38,102 nucleotides of DNA from Citrobacter amalonaticus (GTDB taxonomy: Bacteria > Pseudomonadota > Gammaproteobacteria > Enterobacterales > Enterobacteriaceae), in NCBI RefSeq assembly GCF_002918555.1, contig NZ_PQMB01000002.1, positions 1 to 38,102 on the forward strand, in the 5' to 3' direction. Below are positions 25,395 to 32,644 of this stretch, piece by piece. The translations under genes and the position numbers were made by a program. Below the pieces are notes generated by a model. It was given only the letters and a program-made list of their open reading frames with translations, was not told where the DNA came from and ran no database searches. The first letter of the stretch is position 1. Each line of letters opens with the position of its first letter.

Positions 25395-26861
25395 TTACTT
25401 CAACTTTGCGGCGTATTTTGCTACGGTCGCTTTCGCCCCGTCAGCCAGCAGTAACAGATACGCATCAGTCACTTTCTTCACGAAGAGCGCAACATGCGGC
25501 AGTTCGTTACCAAAAATCGCATCAATGCCCATCAGTGCCAGCACCCGGCTTTCGCCCTCTTCGCTCTCCTGTACGGCCTTCTGGATCGTCGGCAGCAACG
25601 GATCGTTGACGTCGATAGTATGGCCTTGTTCGTCAACACCGCCAACGTAGCGCATCCAACCTGCAACGCCCAACGCCAGCAAATCAAAGCTGCCGTTATG
25701 CGCCAGGTGCCAGCGAACCGAATCCAGCATACGCTGAGGAAGCTTCTGGCTGCCGTCCATGGCGATTTGCCAGGTACGGTGGCGCAGCGCCGGATTACTG
25801 TAACGCTCAGTCAGCCGATCGGCATAATGTTCAAGATCCACGCCCTGCACTTTCAGCGTTGGCGCCTGCTCCTGCAACATCAAGGCGCGAGCAGTCTGAC
25901 GATAGTTCTCATCCCCCATGCAGTCATTGATATGCTGATAGCCCGCCAGATAACCCAGGTATGCAAGGAAAGAGTGACTGCCGTTGAGCATACGCAGCTT
26001 CATCTCCTCAAAAGGAATCACGTCGGCAACCAGCGCGGCCCCCGCCTTTTCCCATTCCGGACGACCTGCGGTAAAGCTATCTTCAATGACCCACTGACGG
26101 AACGGCTCGCACGCCACGCCCGCCGGGTCGCGTACGCCGGTCAGTTGTTCAATTTTATCGAGCGAATCTGCCGTTACAGCGGGCACAATACGATCAACCA
26201 TCGTCGACGGGAAGGTCACGTTCTGCTCGATCCACGTTGCCAGTTCAGCATCAATCGCGCGGGCATAAGCCGTTACCACATTGCGCATCACATGACCGTT
26301 TTCCGGCATATTGTCACAGGACATCACCGTAAATGCCGGTAAGCCTGCTGCCCTGCGACGCGCCAGCGCTTCCACCACTACGCCGGGCGCGGTTTTCGGT
26401 TGCTCAGGATTTAGCAGGTCGGCGGCGATCATCGGATGATCCAGCATCAGTTGCCCGGTTGCCGGAGAGTGGCAGTATCCTTTTTCAGTAATTGTCAGGG
26501 AAACAATGGCAACCTGAGGCTCGCACATTGCGTTCAGCACGGACTCCAGACCGTCAATCTGGGCATGCAGCGCATTTTTCACCACGCCGACCACTCTCGC
26601 CGTCCACGCATCCGCCGACATTTCCGCTACGGTATAGAGATTATCCTGCTGCTTCAGATCGGCAATTTGCTGCTCGCCTCCGATCAGATTGACCTCGCAG
26701 TATCCCCAGTCACTGCCGTGCTCTGCGGCCAGAATATCGGTATAGACGCCCTGGTGTGCCCGATGAAACGCACCAAAGCCCAGATGAACAATACGCGGTA
26801 CCAGCTTAGAGCGATCGTAGTCAGGAAGTGTCGCTTTTGCCGTTAAGAGCTTATTTTGCAT
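25395..26861 (-). CDS. ydfI: Mannitol-dehydrogenase-family oxidoreductase YdfI (mannonate/fructuronate type)
   Basis: This 488-residue protein resembles UxuB and YdfI and interconverts hexuronates such as fructuronate and mannonate; the natural substrate is uncertain. The Rossmann start is [20 protein letters not shown] (about 22-41), followed by the family motifs [23 protein letters not shown] and the catalytic [16 protein letters not shown] (about 290-305). It is the last gene of the rsp-linked strand. Upstream lies a TAATTGGTATGACA sequence also found before uxaB, then an rspA 5' stub, which suggests that a mannonate dehydratase and this oxidoreductase once formed a unit. Confidence 0.88.
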   Translation of the reverse strand: MQNKLLTAKATLPDYDRSKLVPRIVHLGFGAFHRAHQGVYTDILAAEHGSDWGYCEVNLIGGEQQIADLKQQDNLYTVAEMSADAWTARVVGVVKNALHAQIDGLESVLNAMCEPQVAIVSLTITEKGYCHSPATGQLMLDHPMIAADLLNPEQPKTAPGVVVEALARRRAAGLPAFTVMSCDNMPENGHVMRNVVTAYARAIDAELATWIEQNVTFPSTMVDRIVPAVTADSLDKIEQLTGVRDPAGVACEPFRQWVIEDSFTAGRPEWEKAGAALVADVIPFEEMKLRMLNGSHSFLAYLGYLAGYQHINDCMGDENYRQTARALMLQEQAPTLKVQGVDLEHYADRLTERYSNPALRHRTWQIAMDGSQKLPQRMLDSVRWHLAHNGSFDLLALGVAGWMRYVGGVDEQGHTIDVNDPLLPTIQKAVQESEEGESRVLALMGIDAIFGNELPHVALFVKKVTDAYLLLLADGAKATVAKYAAKLK

Positions 26862-26947
26862 TGTATGACCTACTTTTTAATGGAATCAGGACGGCTTCAG
26901 AGTACCGCCTGTATGGTTGTATGCGTTGACTTAAATTAAGTTTGCCG

Positions 26948-26961
26948 TAATTGGTATGACA
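26948..26961. promoter_or_regulatory. Possible UxuR/ExuR-type site before ydfI
   Basis: TAATTGGTATGACA differs in one base from the sequence before uxaB (3677-3690). It lies 87-100 bases before the ydfI start. Both genes encode hexuronate oxidoreductases, so a common hexuronate regulator is plausible. Confidence 0.4.
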
Positions 26962-27064
26962 TCATTTTCAAGTTATGTGACACCTCTGACGTAACATCAG
27001 GAACATGCAACGATTAGCCCGTCGCGGCGGCTGGGTTCACGGTTTTAACCACTGGCGATCGGCT

Positions 27065-27154
27065 TCATCGACGAAAATTTACGGCGTGCGTTTGTTCCGT
27101 GGACCCTTTACGCCCTGGACAGGTGCCAAAAACGTCAGCCGCTGCAATCTTCAT
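27065..27154 (-). pseudogene. 5' stub of rspA-like mannonate dehydratase gene
   Basis: On the reverse strand an ATG at 27154, with AAGGA upstream, encodes MKIAAADVFGTCPGRK, the counterpart of the RspA/ManD N-terminus MKIVKAEVFVTCPGRN. After codon 16 the similarity stops, and the frame ends at codon 30. The rest of the roughly 400-codon gene is missing, and the stub is followed after about 200 bases by ydfI. A complete promoter with an operator-like site is kept in front of it. This is the remains of a deletion. No intact rspA is present in the window, in contrast to K-12, where rspA precedes rspB. Confidence 0.72.
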
Positions 27155-27205
27155 TTTTGTTCCTTATATCGTTAATGTGATGACAAGAATTTACCCGGCG
27201 CACAG

Positions 27206-27221
27206 ACTACCATACAAGTAT
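27206..27221 (-). promoter_or_regulatory. Promoter/operator copy 1 (in front of the rspA stub)
   Basis: ACTACCATACAAGTAT is identical to 29869-29884. The core ATACAAGTAT is a GntR-type palindrome (ATAC-N2-GTAT), and on the reverse strand TATACT overlaps it as a possible -10. A TCACA (reverse TGTGA, a CRP half-site) starts exactly 40 bases further on (27246), as in copy 2. RspR is the likely binder. Confidence 0.55.
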
Positions 27222-27285
27222 AACAACCCTAAAACCGCTTGCCAGTCACAAAAAAACGATCTATCGCCGCAACAACATCAGACCA

Positions 27286-27323
27286 ATAAAAAGGCCGTCC
27301 CTGCCTGCACAGGAACGGCCTTT
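27286..27323 (-). terminator. Terminator of ydfJ
   Basis: On the reverse strand AAAGGCCGTTCCTG...CAGGGACGGCCTTTTT forms a long stem with a T run about 20-55 bases after the ydfJ stop. Confidence 0.85.
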
Positions 27324-27341
27324 CAGAGGAACACGGGTGAC

Positions 27342-28721
27342 TTAATTTGCCTGACGTACTGACCCCAGGGGCTGTTGCTGCGCACTCACTTCTGCGGCAT
27401 CTTCCGGTAGACTCAGGTCGCGATCCTTCACTTCCGGCATCAGGAAAGCAGAAAGCAAACCAATCAGCGAATACACAATAATCATGACCAGAATCGGCAG
27501 CCAGGAGCCGGTCATGTTACAGAAGATCCCTGCCAGAACAGGACCAAAACCGACGGCAACCAGCCCACCCGCTTCTTTCGAAATCGCCATCCGCGTAAAG
27601 CGATTACGCGAACCAAAGATTTCGGCCATCGTGATGTTTTCCAGCGCGAACAGCCCCAGTACCGCAAAGTTATGAATGACAATCAGCGCGGCCATAATGA
27701 CGCCAGGGCTGTAAGAGTTATCAACCACGATTGACAGCATCGGCCAGGCCAGAATAATTGCAGAGATATTCAGCAGAATATATGGCAGACGACGTCCATA
27801 TTTATCGGACAGCCAGCCCAGCAGCGGAATGGTGATAAAACCGATGATGGAGCTAATCATCAGCGCATCCGTCGGGATCGATTTGTTGAACAACAGCGTC
27901 TGTACCAGATAACCGGCGAGGAAAGTCTGAATCAAGCCGGAGTTGCCCGCCTGACCAAAACGCAAGCCGGTAGCCAGCCAGAAGGATTTACTGGTGAACA
28001 TCGCGCCCAGCGAACTCTCCGAAGACGGACTCTGTGCTGACGCATTTTCGCCATCATTGACTTTCTCAAATACCGGGCTCTCTTTGAGGTTCATACGCAG
28101 CCAGATGGCAAAAATCATCACCACCACACTTGCCAGGAACGGGACACGCCATCCCCATGCCAGTAGATCTTCTCTGTCAAGAGCGAAGAACATGACTGCC
28201 CAGATAGCCGTTGCGCTGAGGGTACCGCAGTTAGTCCCCATCGCGACCAGCGAAGAGATAATGCCGCGTTTCCCTTTCGGCGCATATTCCGCAAGCATCG
28301 TTCCCGCCCCTGATATTTCCGCACCGGCACCTAAACCCTGCACAATACGTAATGTGACTAACAGTACCGGAGCAAATATTCCAATCTGCGCATAGGTAGG
28401 TAATACGCCGATTAAGGTGGTACAAATCCCCATCATAGTAATGGTAATAAACAGCACCTTTTTACGCCCAATGCTGTCGCCCATCTTGCCAAAAATAAAG
28501 GCTCCGACGATACGCGCAATATAACCTGCGCCGTAGGTTCCCATGGCAAGAATAAGTGCCATCGCTGCCGATTGTTCGGGGAAGAATATCTCATGAAAAA
28601 CCAGCGCCGCGCCTAATGAATATAACTGGAAATCCATAAACTCTAGTGCAGTACCGAGCCAGCCGGATACGGCGGCCCTGACTAAATCTTTTGTGCTTCG
28701 TTCGTGTTTAGCGTCTGTCAT
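27342..28721 (-). CDS. ydfJ: MFS transporter YdfJ (metabolite:H+ symporter family), intact
   Basis: This 459-residue inner-membrane transporter of the MHS branch of the major facilitator superfamily has twelve predicted helices. The loop 2-3 motif reads GKMGDSIGRKKVL (about 78-90), with the repeat in the second half at GWLSDKYGRRLPY. The substrate is unknown; the neighbours suggest a sugar acid or related compound. In E. coli K-12 the gene is split by the Qin prophage, whereas here it is continuous, which shows the empty attachment site state. It lies between rspB (77 bases upstream) and the rspA stub and is probably cotranscribed with rspB. Confidence 0.92.
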   Translation of the reverse strand: MTDAKHERSTKDLVRAAVSGWLGTALEFMDFQLYSLGAALVFHEIFFPEQSAAMALILAMGTYGAGYIARIVGAFIFGKMGDSIGRKKVLFITITMMGICTTLIGVLPTYAQIGIFAPVLLVTLRIVQGLGAGAEISGAGTMLAEYAPKGKRGIISSLVAMGTNCGTLSATAIWAVMFFALDREDLLAWGWRVPFLASVVVMIFAIWLRMNLKESPVFEKVNDGENASAQSPSSESSLGAMFTSKSFWLATGLRFGQAGNSGLIQTFLAGYLVQTLLFNKSIPTDALMISSIIGFITIPLLGWLSDKYGRRLPYILLNISAIILAWPMLSIVVDNSYSPGVIMAALIVIHNFAVLGLFALENITMAEIFGSRNRFTRMAISKEAGGLVAVGFGPVLAGIFCNMTGSWLPILVMIIVYSLIGLLSAFLMPEVKDRDLSLPEDAAEVSAQQQPLGSVRQAN

Positions 28722-28797
28722 AGTGGCTATCTCTGAGAGGTAAATGCGTATTGTCAGGCACCCGATTTATCAGGTGCTTGCTCGCAAATATTTATTG

Positions 28798-29817
28798 TTA
28801 TTCCGAAAAGGTAAGTAAAACCTTGCAACATTTACGCTGATCTTTCTCAAATAATTCGATAGCGTCGATAACACGATGATAATCAAAAGTATGTGTTATC
28901 AATTTATCCGGATCAATGCGTCCCTGTTGCAGCCAATTTATAACTGTGGCGAATTTATTAGCATTCAGTCTTGATGAGAAAATAGATAATTCCTTACCCG
29001 TAATCCCCTGCTGAACAATCTGGCACGGTTCGCTGGAGAAGCCCATCAACACAATTCTCGCTGCTGGTGAAGCCAGACTAATCGCTTCTTGCAGAATGGA
29101 GGGGTGGCATGCGGCATCCACGATCAGGGTCGGCTTAATTCCTTTTTCTTTTAAAAAGTCTTCTAATGATTGAAGACCATTATTAATAACCCAGTCCGCA
29201 CCGCAACGCTTCGCCATTTCAAGGCGTTCATCAATGCGGTCGGCGACGATAACGGTTTTAACGTTATATACGCCTTTTAGCGCCTGAACGGTCGTCAACC
29301 CCATAGGACCAGCGCCATAAATTAGCGCAATATCTTTATCGCCCGGCGCTACTTGCCCGGTCACATTTGCCGCAATGGTAAAGGGTTCCACCATTACCGC
29401 ATGTTTATCCGCGACATCATCTGGAATATGATATGCATTTTTAGCCGGAACAGTAACATATTCGCTGAAGCCGCCGTCGCGATGAACGCCAATAACGACT
29501 AATGAGGTACAGACGTTTGGTTTACCTATTGAACAAGGATAGCATTCGCCACAGCTAATAACCGGATCGACGGAGACGCGCTCGCCAATACGCTGTTGAT
29601 TTACCCCTTCCCCAACAGCATCAATCAAACCGAAAAATTCATGACCAATAACGCGAGGATATTTGGCAAAAGGATTATGCCCGCGATAAATGTGACTGTC
29701 AGAACCGCAAATACCGGCGAGTTTTACTTTTACTCTGACTTCGCCAGGTGCCGGGACAGGTAATGGACGTTCTTCAATAACCAGTTCATTTGGTTTTCGA
29801 ACAACTACACTCTCCAT
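28798..29817 (-). CDS. rspB: Zinc-binding alcohol/polyol dehydrogenase RspB
   Basis: RspB is a medium-chain dehydrogenase of 339 residues, the E. coli length. Catalytic zinc ligands are C37 and the H59-E60 pair (GHEF); the structural zinc cysteines are C89, C92, C95 and C103 (CGECYPC...C). The Rossmann motif reads YGAGPMGL near 165-172. In E. coli it is cotranscribed with rspA, and the pair was linked to starvation signalling; an oxidation of a sugar acid such as L-gulonate is suspected for this family. Here rspB directly follows the promoter/operator at 29869, with no rspA in between. Confidence 0.93.
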   Translation of the reverse strand: MESVVVRKPNELVIEERPLPVPAPGEVRVKVKLAGICGSDSHIYRGHNPFAKYPRVIGHEFFGLIDAVGEGVNQQRIGERVSVDPVISCGECYPCSIGKPNVCTSLVVIGVHRDGGFSEYVTVPAKNAYHIPDDVADKHAVMVEPFTIAANVTGQVAPGDKDIALIYGAGPMGLTTVQALKGVYNVKTVIVADRIDERLEMAKRCGADWVINNGLQSLEDFLKEKGIKPTLIVDAACHPSILQEAISLASPAARIVLMGFSSEPCQIVQQGITGKELSIFSSRLNANKFATVINWLQQGRIDPDKLITHTFDYHRVIDAIELFEKDQRKCCKVLLTFSE

Positions 29818-29868
29818 GTTTTATTCCTTGCATCTTATTAGTGATGGGGGAAATTTATTCCTTTAAAT

Positions 29869-29884
29869 ACTACCATACAAGTAT
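29869..29884 (-). promoter_or_regulatory. Promoter/operator copy 2 (in front of rspB)
   Basis: The same 16 bases as copy 1 lie 52 bases before the rspB start. The palindrome extends here by one base on each side (CATACAAGTATG). A TCACA follows at the same 40-base distance (29909). It probably carries RspR repression and CRP input. Confidence 0.55.
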
Positions 29885-29927
29885 GACGATCGAAAAACCT
29901 TCCGTCGATCACAAAAAATCAGAACGC

Positions 29928-30254
29928 TTATGCACGCCCCCATCCTGCAACAATGATCAACATCCCGCATAACGCAATCAGCGCTCCGGACCAGTCGTAC
30001 ACGCTGAGCCTGACACCATCGACAACGCGCAACCAGAGCAAAGCCGTGCAAACATAAACGCCACCATAGGCAGCATATACGCGCCCGCTTGCCGCCGGAT
30101 GAAGGGTGAGCAGCCAGACAAATAGCGCCAGCGATACCCCGGCAGGAACGAGCAGCCACGCCGTAGCTCCCCGCTTAAGCCAGAGCCAGGGTAAAAAACA
30201 GCCAATAATCTCGCACAGAGCAGTGATAAAAAAGAGAAGTGTGGTTTTAAGCAT
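29928..30254 (-). CDS. ynfA: Small membrane protein YnfA (UPF0060, SMR-like)
   Basis: YnfA is a four-helix inner-membrane protein of 108 residues from the ATG at 30254, the E. coli length; an upstream ATG at 30263 would add three residues and has no better ribosome site. Sequence features include [16 protein letters not shown] in helix 1 and [19 protein letters not shown] in helix 3. It is related to small multidrug resistance proteins, and drug efflux has been reported for the Shigella homologue. It is divergent from ynfB (147 bases). Confidence 0.93.
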   Translation of the reverse strand: MLKTTLLFFITALCEIIGCFLPWLWLKRGATAWLLVPAGVSLALFVWLLTLHPAASGRVYAAYGGVYVCTALLWLRVVDGVRLSVYDWSGALIALCGMLIIVAGWGRA

Positions 30255-30401
30255 CAGAATCATTCAGTGGGATCGTGTTCAGGTATCATACGACAGAATG
30301 ATACTATCTTCTCAACTCCCCGGCGTGGGTATGCCTGATATCAGGAATCGTATACAATTTGGCTTACATCGTCGTTTTTATCCAAGAAAAAGGAACTTGC
30401 C

Positions 30402-30743
30402 ATGAACAATACACTTAGCAAACGCCTGTGCCTGACGGCAATGCTCGCGCTGGGTGCCGTCGTGTACACCGGCACGGTGCAGGCTGAAACCAGCAGGCTG
30501 GTGATTGAGTCAGGTGACAGCGCACAAAGTCGCCAGCATGCGGCGATGGAAAAGGAACAGTGGGACGACACCCGCGGCCTGCGTCAAAAAGTAAATAAAC
30601 GCACTGAGAAAGAGTGGGATAAGGCCGATGCAGCCTTTGATAATCGCGATAAATGTGAGCAAAGTGCAAACGTTAATGCGTACTGGGAGCCGAATACCCT
30701 TCGCTGCCTGGACCGTCGTACGGGCCGCACTATCGCCCCATAA
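30402..30743 (+). CDS. ynfB: Periplasmic protein YnfB (UPF0482)
   Basis: This 113-residue protein has a signal peptide (1-28, [20 protein letters not shown]... cleavage after VQA) and a charged, helical mature part with two cysteines (DKCEQSAN and LRCLDRR) that may form a disulphide. Function unknown. It precedes speG by 32 bases on the same strand and may share its transcript. Confidence 0.92.
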   Translation: MNNTLSKRLCLTAMLALGAVVYTGTVQAETSRLVIESGDSAQSRQHAAMEKEQWDDTRGLRQKVNKRTEKEWDKADAAFDNRDKCEQSANVNAYWEPNTLRCLDRRTGRTIAP

Positions 30744-30775
30744 TATTTTGCAGAAAAAGTAAGTAAGGATTAAAT

Positions 30776-31336
30776 ATGACGAGCGCTCATCATGTCAAAC
30801 TGCGCCCGCTTGAACGTGAGGATTTACGTTTTGTTCACCAGCTCGACAATAACGCCAGCGTGATGCGCTACTGGTTTGAGGAGCCTTACGAAGCGTTTGT
30901 CGAGTTATCCGATCTCTATGACAAACACATTCATGACCAGAGTGAACGTCGCTTTGTCGTTGAGTGTGATGGCGAGAAAGCCGGTCTGGTGGAACTGGTG
31001 GAAATTAACCATGTCCACCGCCGCGCGGAATTTCAGATCATCATCTCTCCTGAATATCAGGGAAAAGGTCTGGCATCCCGGGCAGCCAAACTGGCGATGG
31101 ATTACGGTTTTACCGTTCTCAATCTCTATAAGCTGTATCTGATTGTCGATAAAGAAAACGAAAAGGCTATTCACATTTACCGCAAGCTGGGTTTTATGGT
31201 GGAAGGCGAGCTTATTCACGAGTTTTTTATTAACGGTGAGTACCGCAATACCATTCGCATGTGTATCTTCCAGCACCAGTATCTGGCAGACCACAAACCC
31301 CAGGCTCCGACGATGTTAAAGCCAACCGCACAATAA
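30776..31336 (+). CDS. speG: Spermidine N1-acetyltransferase SpeG
   Basis: SpeG acetylates spermidine and spermine with acetyl-CoA, which limits polyamine toxicity. The 186 residues equal E. coli SpeG. It is a GNAT-fold enzyme: the N-terminal [20 protein letters not shown], acidic residues of the polyamine site ([11 protein letters not shown]), and the acetyl-CoA loop [18 protein letters not shown] near 100-117. It forms a dodecamer in known homologues. A hairpin shared with the convergent ynfC follows. Confidence 0.97.
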   Translation: MTSAHHVKLRPLEREDLRFVHQLDNNASVMRYWFEEPYEAFVELSDLYDKHIHDQSERRFVVECDGEKAGLVELVEINHVHRRAEFQIIISPEYQGKGLASRAAKLAMDYGFTVLNLYKLYLIVDKENEKAIHIYRKLGFMVEGELIHEFFINGEYRNTIRMCIFQHQYLADHKPQAPTMLKPTAQ

Positions 31337-31343
31337 TCCCCGG

Positions 31344-31363
31344 GAGCCTGAACCACCAGGCTC
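31344..31363. terminator. Hairpin between convergent speG and ynfC
   Basis: GAGCCTG and CAGGCTC form a perfect seven-base stem with an AACCAC loop in the 27-base gap. T runs on both sides are weak. Confidence 0.55.
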
Positions 31364-32074
31364 TTAGTAATAATCAATTGTATTCTTTATGGTATAAGTA
31401 CGTGCCACGGGCGGTTTGACGCTTTCATCCACAATTACCAGCTGGCAGTCAACCGGATTCGCATGGCGATCGTATTCACAGGTCTGCTTAACGTTTCCCA
31501 ATGGACGATTGTTAAGCAGACTGACCGCCGTATAATCCAGTTTTTTACGCGGATCGTTTGACGGTTTAGCATCAACAGAAAGTGTGTGATCCTGGCTGGT
31601 GGTTGTTTTACCCAACGGATAGCCTTGTGCATCGTAGCGGTACCGGACTTTCATCTCTTTTCCCGTCGCGGTGACCACAAAACCATTATCATCCGTGTCC
31701 CAGGTAACGCCTGCGGCAGGCAGTTCAGCCAGCTGACATTTTCCCTGCAAACGCACTTTTTTCTCCCCCGTTTGCGCATCCAGATAATAATTGGCATCCA
31801 GCACTAATGCCACGGCGGTATTATTTTCCAGGTCATGCAATTCCAGAGTATCGAAACACCCTTCCTCTGATAGCGTGCCTGTCACCCGCTTCGCCACCTC
31901 TCCGTTTTCATTCATGAGCGTCTGGCTGAAATCCTTCACCGGGCCACGCAGAGGATCGAAGTCAAACTCATTAGAAAAACTTGCCATTTCTGCCGTAAAT
32001 GAAAGTGGGATATTCGCGTTATCACATCCGCTCAGCAAAACGCCGAGGGTTAAAAACAGAAGCTGTTTATTCAC
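31364..32074 (-). CDS. ynfC: Lipoprotein YnfC
   Basis: This 236-residue protein of the YnfC family (DUF1131-like group; function unknown) has a lipobox LLSGC with the lipidated Cys at 17. The residue after it is Asp18, the signal that keeps lipoproteins in the inner membrane in enterobacteria. The mature domain is mostly beta, with repeated lines such as YRYDAQGYPLGKTT and CEYDRHANPVDCQLV. It converges with speG and is divergent from ynfD. Confidence 0.92.
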   Translation of the reverse strand: MNKQLLFLTLGVLLSGCDNANIPLSFTAEMASFSNEFDFDPLRGPVKDFSQTLMNENGEVAKRVTGTLSEEGCFDTLELHDLENNTAVALVLDANYYLDAQTGEKKVRLQGKCQLAELPAAGVTWDTDDNGFVVTATGKEMKVRYRYDAQGYPLGKTTTSQDHTLSVDAKPSNDPRKKLDYTAVSLLNNRPLGNVKQTCEYDRHANPVDCQLVIVDESVKPPVARTYTIKNTIDYY

Positions 32075-32180
32075 ATATTCCTCAGGGTATAGAGATGTTT
32101 CTTAATCATATTAGCAAATACAATTGTTTACACTACAAATGCTATTATTGATTTGAACGTTCTCATTTAAGGAGCAGAGG

Positions 32181-32486
32181 ATGAATTTAACCCGAGGAGT
32201 CCTGGCCTGCCTGCTGGTTACCGTATCGCCACTGGTGTTGGCTGCCCCAGAGTCATGTGAAAGAGTAAAGAGCGACATCGAACAGCGCATTATCAATAAC
32301 GGTGTTCCCGAGTCCAGCTTTAGCCTGAGCATCGTACCCAACGATCAGGCCGACCAGCCTGATTCACAGGTTGTGGGACACTGTGCAAACGACACGCATA
32401 AAATTCTCTATACCCGTACGAATAACGGTAACGCTCCGGCAAACAGCACGTCGTCTCAGGACGACGCCCCCGCCGAACCACAGTAA
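32181..32486 (+). CDS. ynfD: DUF1161 periplasmic protein YnfD
   Basis: This 101-residue protein has a signal peptide (1-21, cleavage after VLA). The mature part carries CERVKSDIEQRIINNGVP and a second Cys in VGHCANDTHKILYTR, the two conserved cysteines of DUF1161. The polar, low-complexity tail (NSTSSQDDAPAEPQ) is probably disordered. Function unknown. It precedes ynfE but ends with its own hairpin. Confidence 0.92.
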   Translation: MNLTRGVLACLLVTVSPLVLAAPESCERVKSDIEQRIINNGVPESSFSLSIVPNDQADQPDSQVVGHCANDTHKILYTRTNNGNAPANSTSSQDDAPAEPQ

Positions 32487-32498
32487 ATCTCGTCTCAT

Positions 32499-32522
32499 TT
32501 ACCCTCCGGTCACGGAGGGTAA
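32499..32522 (+). terminator. Hairpin after ynfD
   Basis: TTACCCTCCG and CGGAGGGTAA form a perfect ten-base stem with a GTCA loop, 12 bases after the ynfD stop. A short T stretch follows only 6 bases later. It separates ynfD from the ynfE promoter. Confidence 0.7.
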
Positions 32523-32530
32523 CCCACGTT

Positions 32531-32544
32531 TTGATATGGATTAA
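32531..32544 (+). promoter_or_regulatory. FNR box of the ynfE operon
   Basis: TTGATATGGATTAA matches TTGAT-N4-ATCAA in nine of ten positions. With the -10 TAAACT (32566-32571) the predicted start is near 32578, placing the FNR box at about -41. This agrees with the known anaerobic FNR activation of ynfEFGH in E. coli. Confidence 0.82.
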
Positions 32545-32567
32545 TACCCCTTAACCCTAAAGGGGTA
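32545..32567 (+). promoter_or_regulatory. NarL heptamer pair over the ynfE promoter
   Basis: TACCCCT (32545-32551) and its inverse AGGGGTA (32561-32567) fit the NarL heptamer TACYYMT and lie between the FNR box and the -10. This placement suits repression by nitrate. The spacing of 9 bases differs from the 7-2-7 layout, so two separate half-sites are more likely. The sequence is also a hairpin of eight-base arms. Confidence 0.6.
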
Positions 32568-32644
32568 AACTCACTACATCATTAGCTTGTTATTAATTTC
32601 GATATAAAAGAAATTATATAGCGCATTGTGTGAGGAAGTGAGTT

